A stretch of 64,000 nucleotides of DNA from JANRLF01 sp033762815 (GTDB lineage Bacteria; Bacteroidota; Bacteroidia; Chitinophagales; CAIOSU01). Location: assembly GCA_033762815.1 (NCBI GenBank), contig JANRLF010000007.1, positions 186,001-250,000 of the forward strand, in the 5' to 3' direction. Positions 25,175 through 33,892 of the stretch are shown here, piece by piece (within the stretch, counting starts at the first letter, position 1; every line of letters begins with the position of its first letter). The notes under the pieces were generated by a model that was not told the origin of the DNA, ran no database searches, and worked only from the letters and a program-made list of their open reading frames with translations. The position numbers were made by a program, and so were the translations under genes.

Positions 25175-26233
25175 ATGAATTTATTTCTTATGTTTTTAGG
25201 GCTTGTTACAACGATACTCTCAGTTATGGCATCGTTTACTGAAAAAACTCCCATTGGATCCATTTATAAGAAGTATTTGTTTCTTAGCAATAATGGGATT
25301 GAAAGATTTTTTATTCTTTATAAGAAAGTGCTCTATTACTTAAGTTTGGGGGTTGCGGTTTCGATAGCTTACTTACTAGCAACTTTTTTCGCTTTTTACA
25401 GATTTAATACTTTTATTTTTGAGTTTTTGTATGCATTTTGCTTTACCTGTATTTTTTGTATTCTCACTTTAAAAACTCAGGAAATTTTATTGTATAAAAA
25501 GGGATTGAAATTTGGTTGCTATTTATTAGTAGCCTTTTTTATAACAATGACGTATTTCAATTACAAATTAAATGGTGATTTTAATTATGGGAGGATGGAT
25601 AAATTGTACGATAGAATAAAAAAAGACAAACGGGTTACATTAACCCAATTGGATACTTTGAATGCCGTAAATCTCAGAAATTATTTTGCTATGGAGTATA
25701 AGTTGAATTGCGGAATTGCCTTGCTCAATGAATATCGCAACTATCATAATTTTAAGGTCAACTTGATACACCCTCCCAAAACTAATTTCTCATCAGTTAA
25801 CGAATTACAAGAAGAATGCTCAATAATTTTTAACTCACCGAAAATGGATAAGCTTTTTATTGAAAGATGTTCCCATGCAATAACTTTAATAAACCGTAGA
25901 GAAGTCCGAAAGTTCACCGTTTTCCCATTAGAAGTTCAGCCACAATTTGTTTCCAACTCAATGATTTATGATAATCATCAGTTGTTTGCTACGCTTTTGA
26001 TAGGAAGCAAAATTTATCTAATGGTACTTTACCTTGAATTTCTTAACTCCACTTCAAGTATTATTCAATGGGTTGCTTTTATTTTGCTGGTATTAGTTAT
26101 ATTTTTTGTGAGCAAATGGATTATTGCTTATAATATTAAGTATGATAGTGAATATGGGAGAAGTGAAGAAGTTGCTTACAATATATACCTTTCATTGTTA
26201 GGATTGCTATTATTTATCATGGGTATTCTTTAG
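25175..26233 (+). CDS. Polytopic membrane protein of unknown function, AT-rich
   Basis: A 352-aa integral membrane protein that I do not recognise. Four hydrophobic segments lie in the first half (about residues 1-20, 48-72, 76-97 and 109-128). Then comes a soluble stretch of about 150 residues with NLRNYFAMEYKLNCGIALL and ECSIIFNSPKMDKLFIERC, and two C-terminal segments (about 290-313 and 332-350). Its codon use and base composition are visibly more A/T-rich than the neighbouring genes, which suggests recent transfer. It sits alone between the two copies of the 165-bp block. Confidence 0.7.
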   Translation: MNLFLMFLGLVTTILSVMASFTEKTPIGSIYKKYLFLSNNGIERFFILYKKVLYYLSLGVAVSIAYLLATFFAFYRFNTFIFEFLYAFCFTCIFCILTLKTQEILLYKKGLKFGCYLLVAFFITMTYFNYKLNGDFNYGRMDKLYDRIKKDKRVTLTQLDTLNAVNLRNYFAMEYKLNCGIALLNEYRNYHNFKVNLIHPPKTNFSSVNELQEECSIIFNSPKMDKLFIERCSHAITLINRREVRKFTVFPLEVQPQFVSNSMIYDNHQLFATLLIGSKIYLMVLYLEFLNSTSSIIQWVAFILLVLVIFFVSKWIIAYNIKYDSEYGRSEEVAYNIYLSLLGLLLFIMGIL

Positions 26234-26415
26234 GAATCACCTCACATTTACTGAAGCGGGTATAGCCTAATACAGTAATATGTTGTGAGCTTACATTTTT
26301 ATCAATGTAAGAAAAACGAATTGATTATATCGTTCGATAAAGAAAGGAATCATTGGAAATAATCCGGTTTACTCATCCATGCCAAATTCCTCCCTTGGTC
26401 TCCGTTCTTAATTGC

Positions 26416-26618
26416 GTCATCTCGAACGAAGTACTGTCATAGCGGCCAGTAGTATGTCATCCCGACAAAGGAGGGATCTTTGATGGCAAACGGATAAACT
26501 AAAAGGCAGACCAAACAATTAAAAAACATACTTCTTGTTTCAAAAAAACTACTCTCCCCTGGGTTCATCAACAATGCCATGGTATATCCCTCTCTCGCCC
26601 AAGGCGAGATGGGATGAC
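26416..26618. repeat. Intergenic repeat with inverted GTCATCCC/GGGATGAC ends
   Basis: Two similar units begin GTCATCTCGA (26416) and GTCATCCCGA (26456). The inverse GGGATGAC occurs at 26611-26618, and a 7-bp hairpin (TCTCGCC/GGCGAGA) at 26593-26609. Similar GTCATCYCGA sequences are common intergenic repeats in Bacteroidota. The stretch 26234-26415 just before it has no gene or feature that I can support. Confidence 0.6.
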
Positions 26619-26642
26619 ACTAGCAATAGGGTAGCTGAGTTG

Positions 26643-26808
26643 CCTCCCTTGCCCTTGCTCGGAAGACAAAGCAGTTCCTCCGTCTGTCATTCTGTAAGAA
26701 ACTACCTTGGCATATTCAATAAACAAGAAGCGATGCCTTGCATCAAGCCTATAGCAAGTGCCAAGGTAGATATTTACAATATGACATATCGGTGGTCTGA
26801 AACTATAG
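26643..26808 (+). repeat. 165-bp duplicated block, copy B
   Basis: Second copy of 24276-24438, with one substitution and a 3-bp length difference. Weak similarity continues for some 25 bases beyond the right end (CGATTAAACCCTAGT here against CGATAAAGCCGTAGT), so the original duplicated unit was longer and has decayed. Confidence 0.92.
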
Positions 26809-26892
26809 GGCAAACACTTCGATTAAACCCTAGTATTGCAGCTGGAGGGACCTTAAGCCCTAGTGCTCAATTCCCAAAGAGAGGTAGCATAA

Positions 26893-26919
26893 AAAAGGCG
26901 GGAAATTATCCCGCCTTTT
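26893..26919 (-). terminator. Intrinsic terminator after the DUF4394 gene
   Basis: A perfect 11-bp stem (AAAAGGCGGGA with TCCCGCCTTTT) around AATTA. Read leftward it is followed by TTTTTT. It lies 22 bp beyond the stop codon of the gene at 26942-28003. Confidence 0.88.
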
Positions 26920-26941
26920 AAAGAAAGCTATTGGGCATAGC

Positions 26942-28003
26942 TCACAGTTTGCTCACTTTCCTTACGGTGCTGGTTTGGCCATTGCTCATGGTCAACAAAT
27001 ACAAGCCTGCGTTCAGTTGGCTCACGTCCATTTGTGCTTGTTGGCTACCCGCAGTCAACTCTTGTTCCATTATTAATTTCCCTGCCAGGTCAGTCAAAGT
27101 AAGGGTGATAGCTTGTTGCGAAGCCACTTTCACCTGCAATTGGCTGCCCATTGGGTTAGGAAACACTTGTGCTTCCAGTGCTAGTTCCCTCTCCCCTATA
27201 GCACTGATATCATTGATGCTCACGGCTATTTCGTTCAAGTCCATGCCGCTACCAATTTGGCCCATATTCGTCATTTCGCCAGTAGTTAGGTTAAGCATGT
27301 AAAGGCTGTCATCGTCTCCGGTTTCGCTACCTACGAAATAAGCCATGTTGTTCATCCCTATATCAAAATCTGCATCGGCATCAAAATCCATGTCCAACGT
27401 ATCCACTGTTTGCAGCATACCCCCATTCGGTGGATTGATGGTGACCAATAAGTTAAGGTCATTATCTAATCCGTACAGCATGGTGGAAGTGGCGCCACTG
27501 AAGCTATTGGTATAGGCTACACTGATGATGGCTGGGGTTTGGCCTGCATTTTCATCGCTTACACTGTACATTAGTGACGTATCGGTAGCCGCTAAAAGGC
27601 CGTTGGCAGGATTCACCCTGTAGTTGTCTCCATCTTCGGTAATAATCCGTATACGGTCGGCTACCGGATTGAAATCAAAACTCACATTGTTACTGCCCAG
27701 GCTGATGGCCAATGGTCCGCCAATGGTATCGGCATCAGCAGTAGCGGTATCCAGTACATACAATTGGGCTACACCGGCCAGGTTGTTATAGCCCAACAAG
27801 TACAGTTCACCTGTGGCTGGGCGGAAATCCAAACCCACCAATGTTTCCAATAAAGACACCCCTGTGATGGGGGTAGAACTGGTCAATTCGGGGTCAGTGG
27901 TATTGAATTTAATTAGGTTGCCACCATCGAGGCCATAAACACTTTGTGCCCGCATGCCCAAACCCACTGCCATACAAAATACAATTAAGAAGAAGTTTTT
28001 CAT
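26942..28003 (-). CDS. Secreted DUF4394-domain protein with T9SS type A sorting domain
   Basis: A 353-aa exported protein. It has a signal peptide (MKNFFLIVFCMAVGLGMRA, then QS) and a DUF4394 domain over about residues 20-260, recognisable from LVGLDFRPATGELYLLG, VSFDFNPVADRIRIIT and NYRVNPANGLLAATD. These strands are expected to form a beta-propeller-like fold of unknown role. The last 80 or so residues are a T9SS sorting domain (QVFPNPMGSQLQVKV near 280, LNAGLYLLTMSNGQ near 330). It is acidic and Ala/Asp-rich, as secreted proteins often are. It is a single-gene unit closed by a terminator. Confidence 0.88.
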   Translation of the reverse strand: MKNFFLIVFCMAVGLGMRAQSVYGLDGGNLIKFNTTDPELTSSTPITGVSLLETLVGLDFRPATGELYLLGYNNLAGVAQLYVLDTATADADTIGGPLAISLGSNNVSFDFNPVADRIRIITEDGDNYRVNPANGLLAATDTSLMYSVSDENAGQTPAIISVAYTNSFSGATSTMLYGLDNDLNLLVTINPPNGGMLQTVDTLDMDFDADADFDIGMNNMAYFVGSETGDDDSLYMLNLTTGEMTNMGQIGSGMDLNEIAVSINDISAIGERELALEAQVFPNPMGSQLQVKVASQQAITLTLTDLAGKLIMEQELTAGSQQAQMDVSQLNAGLYLLTMSNGQTSTVRKVSKL

Positions 28004-28380
28004 TTTTTGGGATTTTTAGATGATTTAATTAGGCTGCCAGTGCAACAATTATGCCTTTTTCAGAATGAATGGCGAATTGCATGTGCTAACTCAATGAGCA
28101 AAGTTTTCTGTTTTCACTTCTACTCCATTCAAAATCAATTGTTTCCGAACATTGCGTGAAAATGTGTTGCTATGTGCTTATTATTAGGATGTGAGTCACA
28201 AAACACAAGGAAAGGTACAAGGTAAGGTTAAAGGTCAAGCTTATTATGGGGAGATTTGCAATCAAAATTGTCAAGGAGTAGATGATAGTATGACACAAGA
28301 AAATGAGTAAAAAACAAGAAAAAACGCATCAATTTTGCATAAACATATGACTGCCAACTAATTATCTGAAACTGAAATAC

Positions 28381-28480
28381 CACTGAACATACACTGAAAG
28401 GGTACTGAAGTACCACTGAAAGGGTACCGAAAGGGTACTGAAAGGTCACTGAAAGGGTACTGAAATACCACCGAAACAGG
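28381..28480. repeat. Degenerate short tandem repeats (CACTGAAAGGGTAC units)
   Basis: Units beginning CACTGAAAGGGTAC occur at 28392, 28414 and 28447, with shorter TGAAAGGGTAC pieces between. The 22-bp units at 28392-28413 and 28447-28468 differ at one base. There are no spacers of constant unique sequence, so it is not CRISPR. Apart from this and the ftsZ terminator, 28004-28641 holds nothing that I can support. Confidence 0.8.
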
Positions 28481-28573
28481 AAAATGTACCGAGGTATTGA
28501 TTGATTGACTAATGTAAGGGCACCTCAAGATTAAAATGGCAATCCATAAAAAGCGAGGTACAAAAAATGGTAT

Positions 28574-28607
28574 GATAAAAAAAGAGGCCTGACAAAGCCA
28601 GGCCTCT
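28574..28607 (-). terminator. Intrinsic terminator after ftsZ (end of dcw cluster)
   Basis: Stem AGAGGCCTG (28583-28591) pairs with CAGGCCTCT (28599-28607). Read leftward it is followed by a run of T residues. It lies 35 bp past the ftsZ stop and marks the end of the dcw transcript. Confidence 0.88.
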
Positions 28608-28641
28608 CAACACACAACCAATTTAACTAACAAAGCATCGT

Positions 28642-30321
28642 TCAGTCAACATTATCGTGCAGGAAAGAGTTGTTCCTGCGAATAACGCCGCCGTCTTCGG
28701 CATTGCCGAAGGTATATTTGGAATAGTTGCTCTCGGCACTGGCCGGGGCACTGGTCAATTGAATGTTCCTGCGCTTGAAAGCTGGCTCGCTCTCCAGTTC
28801 GTTCATGCCGCCGGGGTTGTTCAGCTTCATGGTAAGGCTGCGCAACTTCCGCATGCGTTCGTTGGCAATCTGGGTCAGGTCTTCCTCGCTCCTTACGGGC
28901 TCTTCCACTTTAGGTTCTTCCTTTAGGCGGAATTGGAACTCCTCTTTTTTGGGCTCTTCCCTTAGGGAAAATTGGAAAGGCTCTTCCTTAGGTTGGCTGA
29001 AAACGGGCTCCTCGGGCTTTTTGGTTTCGCCAGCATCGAACAGCGAGAAAGTAAAGCTGCCTTCTTTGGCTTCTTCCTTTACAAAGGCTTTCTCCTCTTC
29101 GGGTGCATCCGTGTCGGAAAGGCTGAAGGTAAACTCCTCCTCCAGTTTGTACAGCACTTCTTCCTTCTCCTCAGGGGCTGGAATAAAGGTATTGCTCACC
29201 TCCACTTTGGTTTCGAGTACCGGCTCCTCGATTATACTAGGGGCGGGTGTTTCGGCCACGGACTCAGCTGGTTTTACAGCGGTGGCAACTGGGTTATCCA
29301 ACGTATGCACTACCTTTTTAGGGGTGGCAGATGCAAAAGTATAGTTTTCGGTTAGGGAGTTTCTTTTCTCAAAACCAGTAGCAATAATGGTTACACTGAT
29401 TTTATCGCCCAAAGTCTCGTCATCGCAAGTACCGAAAATTACGTCGGTATCATTGCCAGCGGCTTCTTGTACGTATTCGTGTATTTCGGTGATTTCGTCA
29501 ATTTTCACCTGGCTGGTACCGCTGCTAATGTTCAGCAATATCTTCTGCGCGCCACGAATGTCGTTGTCGTTCAGCAATGGCGATGACAAGGCAGACTCGA
29601 TAGCCCTTGCAGCACGGCCTTCGCCCTCGGCGGTGGCTGATCCCATAATGGCTACGCCGCTGTTTTTCATCACATATTCCACGTCGGCAAAGTCCACGTT
29701 GATTTGGCCTGCCACGGTAATGATTTCAGAGATGCTCTTGGCGGCAATGGTCAAGATACCGTCCGCTTGGGCAAAGGCTTCGGAGCGGGTTAGGTCGCCG
29801 TACATTTCCCTGATTTTATCATTGGAAATAACGATGAGGCTATCCACGCTGTTGCGGAGCTCTTCCATGCCTTGCTCGGCCTGCTTCATTTTCCTCCGGC
29901 CTTCAAAAGTGAAAGGCATGGTGCAGATACCCACGGTAAGGATACCCATGCTGCGAGCCAGTTGCGCTACCACAGGGGCACCGCCAGTACCCGTGCCACC
30001 GCCCATACCGGCAGTAACGAATACCATTTTGGTATTCTTTTCCAATAGGCTGCGGATTTCGTCCAAAGACTCCTCCGTGGCCAGTTTACCGATATCGGGA
30101 TTGGAGCCGGCGCCAAGCCCTTCGGTGCAGGCTGGGCCTAATTGTATTTTGTTGGGAATGGGGCTTATTTCAAGCGCTTGGGCATCGGTGTTGCCAATGA
30201 TGAAGTTGACCCCACGTATGCCCTGCGTGTACATGTAGTTGACAGCATTGCTGCCGCCACCACCAATACCGATTACCTTAATAATCGATGATTGTTCTTT
30301 AGGCAAATCAAATTCCAGCAT
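28642..30321 (-). CDS. ftsZ: Cell division protein FtsZ
   Basis: The tubulin-like GTPase that forms the division ring. The 559-aa product has the GTP-binding signature GGGTGTGGAPV near residue 107, VIGIGGGGSNAVN near 15 and the T7-loop region FADVEYVMKNSG near 209. The GTPase and C-terminal domains end near residue 320. A long, acidic, probably disordered linker (about 325-500) carries four F-x-F-(S/R)-L repeats, and the tail RRNNSFLHDNVD is the Bacteroidota form of the C-terminal peptide that binds FtsA. The protein is longer than the usual 380-400 aa because of the linker. It is the last gene of the dcw cluster, 76 bp after ftsA. Confidence 0.97.
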   Translation of the reverse strand: MLEFDLPKEQSSIIKVIGIGGGGSNAVNYMYTQGIRGVNFIIGNTDAQALEISPIPNKIQLGPACTEGLGAGSNPDIGKLATEESLDEIRSLLEKNTKMVFVTAGMGGGTGTGGAPVVAQLARSMGILTVGICTMPFTFEGRRKMKQAEQGMEELRNSVDSLIVISNDKIREMYGDLTRSEAFAQADGILTIAAKSISEIITVAGQINVDFADVEYVMKNSGVAIMGSATAEGEGRAARAIESALSSPLLNDNDIRGAQKILLNISSGTSQVKIDEITEIHEYVQEAAGNDTDVIFGTCDDETLGDKISVTIIATGFEKRNSLTENYTFASATPKKVVHTLDNPVATAVKPAESVAETPAPSIIEEPVLETKVEVSNTFIPAPEEKEEVLYKLEEEFTFSLSDTDAPEEEKAFVKEEAKEGSFTFSLFDAGETKKPEEPVFSQPKEEPFQFSLREEPKKEEFQFRLKEEPKVEEPVRSEEDLTQIANERMRKLRSLTMKLNNPGGMNELESEPAFKRRNIQLTSAPASAESNYSKYTFGNAEDGGVIRRNNSFLHDNVD

Positions 30322-30397
30322 ATAGTTAGTTTTAATTGGTGAGTTTTCTTTTTAATGTTTGTTTCATGTGTACTTTCTTGCTACTTGTCACTCCCTA

Positions 30398-31744
30398 CTA
30401 TTTAAAGTCCTCCGCATCTTCTTCCAGCCACTCCCTGCCCTTCTTGAACAATGACTCCCACCAGCGGGGGCGCTGCTCTTGCGGCTCGGTATGCATTTCC
30501 ACTTCCGGTTCTGCCACCATGGTATCTTCCGCTACGGCTTCCACCACGGCTTTCTTCTTCTGTTGCTGGCTGGCAAGCTGGCCCGCATTCTTCAACTCTT
30601 CATAACCTTTAATAATCAAACCGATACCCGTGGCATACATGGGGTTTTTGATTTCCGCAACGGGGCTTTTCGCCAAATGCTCCGTAGGGTAGCCTACCCG
30701 AGCGTCCATACCAGTTACATATTCTACCAATTGTACCAAGTGCTTCAATTGGGAACCCCCGCCCGTCAACACAATGCCACCAATCAGTTTCTTCTCAAAA
30801 CCGGAACTCTTGATTTCAAAATAGACTTGCTCCAGTATTTCTTCCATTCGGGCCTGGATAATATGGGCCAAATTGCGGATGCTGATTTCCTTGGGTTCCC
30901 TGCCCCTCAAGCCTGGTATGGATACAATTTCATTCTCCTGAGTCTCAATGGCGAAGGCAGAGCCAAACCTGATTTTCAACTGCTCGGCTTGGTTGCGCAT
31001 AATCAAACAGCCTTCCTTGATATCCTCGGTGATGATATTGCCCCCAAAAGGGATTACGGCAGTATGGCGGATAATGCCATCTTGGAATATTGCGATATCG
31101 GTAGTACCGCCGCCTATATCCACCAAGGCCACGCCTGCTTCCTTCTCCTCCTCGCTCAAAACGGAAGCCGAAGATGCCAATGGTTCCAAAATAAGGTCAG
31201 CTACGGTGAGGCCTGCCTTTTCAACACATTTGTTGATATTCTGTGCAGCGGTAATTTGGCCTGAAATAATGTGAAAATTGGCTTCCAGACGAATGCCCGA
31301 CATACCGATGGGGTCTTTGATACCCTGCTCGTTATCGATAATAAACTCCTGTGGCAATACGTGGATAATACGGTCGCCAGGAGGCAGTACCAAGCGGTAC
31401 ATGTCGGAAATCAATTTCTGCACGTCGCCGCGGCCGATTTCCTCGTCATAGCGCTCACGGGTCAAAATGCCCCTGTGTTGCAAGCTTTTGATATGCTGGC
31501 CGGCAATACCTACAAATACCTTCCCAATCTGCTGCTTCGAGTTCAGTTGGGCTTCTTCTACCGCTTGGCTGATAGCCTGCACGGTCTTGTCAATATTGGC
31601 CACTACGCCCCGCATTACGCCCAATGAGTCGGCCTTGCCCATGCCCAATACTTCCACTTTACCATGGGCGGTCATTCTGCCAACAATAGCACATATTTTG
31701 GTGGTGCCTATATCTAGTCCTACGATGATATCATGGTGTTCCAT
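30398..31744 (-). CDS. ftsA: Cell division protein FtsA
   Basis: An actin-like ATPase that tethers FtsZ to the inner membrane and recruits later divisome proteins. The 448-aa product shows the actin-family phosphate motifs IIVGLDIGTTKICAIVG near residue 5, VALVDIGGGTTDIAIF near 205 and IVLTGGGSQLKHL near 325. The C-terminus is amphipathic and basic (RWWESLFKKGREWLEED), fitting the membrane-targeting helix. Its start overlaps the ftsQ end by 14 bp. The linker before the helix (about 395-425) is Glu/Val-rich. The length is slightly above E. coli FtsA, as usual for the phylum. Confidence 0.95.
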   Translation of the reverse strand: MEHHDIIVGLDIGTTKICAIVGRMTAHGKVEVLGMGKADSLGVMRGVVANIDKTVQAISQAVEEAQLNSKQQIGKVFVGIAGQHIKSLQHRGILTRERYDEEIGRGDVQKLISDMYRLVLPPGDRIIHVLPQEFIIDNEQGIKDPIGMSGIRLEANFHIISGQITAAQNINKCVEKAGLTVADLILEPLASSASVLSEEEKEAGVALVDIGGGTTDIAIFQDGIIRHTAVIPFGGNIITEDIKEGCLIMRNQAEQLKIRFGSAFAIETQENEIVSIPGLRGREPKEISIRNLAHIIQARMEEILEQVYFEIKSSGFEKKLIGGIVLTGGGSQLKHLVQLVEYVTGMDARVGYPTEHLAKSPVAEIKNPMYATGIGLIIKGYEELKNAGQLASQQQKKKAVVEAVAEDTMVAEPEVEMHTEPQEQRPRWWESLFKKGREWLEEDAEDFK

Positions 31745-32540
31745 AGGTACTATCTTTTTTAATGCAAATAATTTGATCCTTATATCTCACGTTCACTGCG
31801 CGGTACTGCGATGCGTCCACATTTTTGAGCACCTCTTTGTAGAAAATCAGTCCACGACTGAATTTTTCTGCCAATTGGTAAGGTTGCCCAATCAAAATCG
31901 ACTGGTCGCCGAATACCGGTACTATTTCAAAGTCGCCCAGTTCATCCACGTTCACTTGCGCTACTTGCGCCTTCCAAAACTCGCTGGTATCAATGAACAA
32001 GGCCAATCTGTATATGCCTGCGGCCACTGTGCTATCGGTTTCCTTATATACCTTGGCCTGATCGGCGGGAATATCGCCATACACGATGGGTACCCTAGCG
32101 GTAAATTTAGTGCTGACGGGTATCTTAAAGCCTTTTTTATCAATATAATAGCTAACACGATTGTTGTTAATAACACGGATAATCGGCTCCCTTTGGCTGA
32201 TACTGATATTGACCGCTCCCTTAAGGGTAGCAAACACCTCCACCGACTCAATGTATGGGTTGGCTTTTAAGGCGGTTTCCACCTGGTGCAAATTCACTTT
32301 TGCCAAGGGCTTACCCACAATGCCCCCATCATGGGCTTGGGCAATCATACCCAAAACATCATCCTTACCGATAAAATAGATGCCCTTACTTTCGTCAATA
32401 TCAATATGGACGGAGGAGACCCTAATGTTCTTTTGCTTGCCCATGGCGGAGCTGAAAAGCACAATGAATCCCGTACCCATACCAGTCCAGAACAAGATGA
32501 CCAAAACCTTTAGGATAATATGTCGATGCTTGGCAATCAT
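31731..32540 (-). CDS. ftsQ: Cell division protein FtsQ/DivIB-like
   Basis: A bitopic inner-membrane protein that links the cytoplasmic ring with septal synthases. The 269-aa product has a short cytoplasmic start, one membrane segment (ILKVLVILFWTGMGTGFIVLF, about residues 8-28), then a periplasmic POTRA-like region (YFIGKDDVLGMIAQAHD near 50) and a beta domain with NVDASQYRAVNVRYKDQIIC near the end. Sequence conservation is low, as usual in this family. The assignment rests on position between murC (4-bp overlap) and ftsA (14-bp overlap) together with the topology. Confidence 0.85.
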   Translation of the reverse strand: MIAKHRHIILKVLVILFWTGMGTGFIVLFSSAMGKQKNIRVSSVHIDIDESKGIYFIGKDDVLGMIAQAHDGGIVGKPLAKVNLHQVETALKANPYIESVEVFATLKGAVNISISQREPIIRVINNNRVSYYIDKKGFKIPVSTKFTARVPIVYGDIPADQAKVYKETDSTVAAGIYRLALFIDTSEFWKAQVAQVNVDELGDFEIVPVFGDQSILIGQPYQLAEKFSRGLIFYKEVLKNVDASQYRAVNVRYKDQIICIKKDSTYGTP

Positions 32541-33892
32541 GCTTTAGTCAATGCTTCCTTTATAGGGTTTACCAATGCATCAATATCGCCCGCCCCAATG
32601 GTAAGCAACACTTCCGGGCGTTTTCTGCCCAGTTCCTCCGCCAGTATGTAATATGGGATAATGCTTTTCTCCGCTATCTTCATTTCGTTCAAAATCAAAG
32701 CAGAAGTAACACCGGCCATGGGCAATTCCCTAGCAGGGTAGATATCAAGCAATATCACTTCGTCGGCCAATTCCAATGCCTTTGCAAACTCGGCATACAA
32801 ATCGTTGGTGCGCGAGAACAGGTGGGGCTGGAAAACGGCGGTCAGCTTTTTCTCTGGATACAATTCCCTTACTGAAGAAATGAAGGCCCTGATTTCTTCG
32901 GGATGGTGGGCATAATCGTCAATGAACACCAGTTCAGGCGACTTGACGACGTATTCAAATCTTCTGTGGATTCCCTTAAAGCTAGCAATGGCCTCACGAA
33001 TTTTTTCTTTGGCAATCCCCAGCTTCAATGCTACTGTAATGGCAGCTACCGCATTTTCTACATTATGCCTGCCACCCATGTGCAATTCAAGGTCGGCTAC
33101 CAAGCCATGATGGCTTTCCACTTCAAAATGATAGGCACCTTGTTTAATCATGATACCAGTGTCATGGTAGTCGGCATAGCCTAAGCCATAGGTGCTTACC
33201 GTCCTTTGCTCAATGCGTTTGATAATAGAAACATGCTTATGGGCTATAATCTCCCCTGCTGGCTTTACTTTTTGGGTAAACTCCAAAAAGGCCTCTTCTA
33301 TCTTTTCTCGGCTGCCATAAATATCAAGGTGGTCAGTATCCACGGCAGTAATAACAGCTAGGGAAGGTGTAAGGCGCAGGAACGAACGGTCGAACTCATC
33401 GGCCTCCACAACCACCACGTCCTTATTGCCTGCAATAAAATTGGAGTGGTAATTTAAAGCGATACCACCCAAAAACGCCGTGCATCCGTAGCCCGAATGG
33501 TTTAGGATATGGGCAATCATGGAAGTAACCGTGGTTTTACCATGTGAGCCTGCTACTGCAATAGTAAACTTGTCGGCAGTCAATATTTCCAAAACTTCCG
33601 AACGCTTCAATACCTGATGGCCGGTTTCCCGCAAGTGGTTCAGCTCCTTATGGTCCTTAGGGATTGCAGGGGTATACACCACTAGGTCAATCTTTTCGGG
33701 CAATAGGTTAATGTCGTCTTCATAATGGATATGCATGCCCTCGGCTTCCAATTGTTGGGTAAGGGCGGTTCTGGTTTTGTCATAGCCAAATACTTCCACC
33801 CCCACATGCTTGAAATAACGGGCAAGGGCGCTCATACCGATACCCCCGATTCCGGCAAAGAAGATGCGTCGTATGTCGTTCAGCCCTTTCAT
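32537..33892 (-). CDS. murC: UDP-N-acetylmuramate-L-alanine ligase
   Basis: Adds L-alanine to UDP-MurNAc, the first amino acid of the stem peptide, using ATP in the cytoplasm. The 451-aa sequence opens with the Rossmann GIGGIGMSALARYF motif near residue 15. It shows the Mur ligase P-loop AVAGSHGKTTVTSMIAHIL near 112, VVEADEFDRSFL near 161 and the C-terminal FIDDYAHHPEEIRA near 320, which is typical of MurC. It overlaps murG and ftsQ by 4 bp on either side. The length is normal. Confidence 0.96.
   Translation of the reverse strand: MKGLNDIRRIFFAGIGGIGMSALARYFKHVGVEVFGYDKTRTALTQQLEAEGMHIHYEDDINLLPEKIDLVVYTPAIPKDHKELNHLRETGHQVLKRSEVLEILTADKFTIAVAGSHGKTTVTSMIAHILNHSGYGCTAFLGGIALNYHSNFIAGNKDVVVVEADEFDRSFLRLTPSLAVITAVDTDHLDIYGSREKIEEAFLEFTQKVKPAGEIIAHKHVSIIKRIEQRTVSTYGLGYADYHDTGIMIKQGAYHFEVESHHGLVADLELHMGGRHNVENAVAAITVALKLGIAKEKIREAIASFKGIHRRFEYVVKSPELVFIDDYAHHPEEIRAFISSVRELYPEKKLTAVFQPHLFSRTNDLYAEFAKALELADEVILLDIYPARELPMAGVTSALILNEMKIAEKSIIPYYILAEELGRKRPEVLLTIGAGDIDALVNPIKEALTKA

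Noticed and set aside
22306..26941. An insertion sequence in the repeat-rich region
   Set aside because: No transposase, integrase or IS-type terminal repeats with target duplications were found; only small palindromes and duplicated blocks.
28228..28449. A 73-codon leftward frame over the tandem repeats
   Set aside because: Its sequence simply reflects the repeats, with no signal or domain.
28381..28480. Possible CRISPR array
   Set aside because: The units are adjacent or overlapping with no constant-length unique spacers, and no cas genes are present.
29387..30238. A 283-codon plus-strand open frame opposite ftsZ
   Set aside because: It is the shadow of a strongly conserved gene, with Ser/Pro-rich composition and no family features.
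31467..32270. A 267-codon plus-strand open frame opposite ftsA and ftsQ
   Set aside because: It lies antisense to two well-supported division genes and has no recognisable domain.
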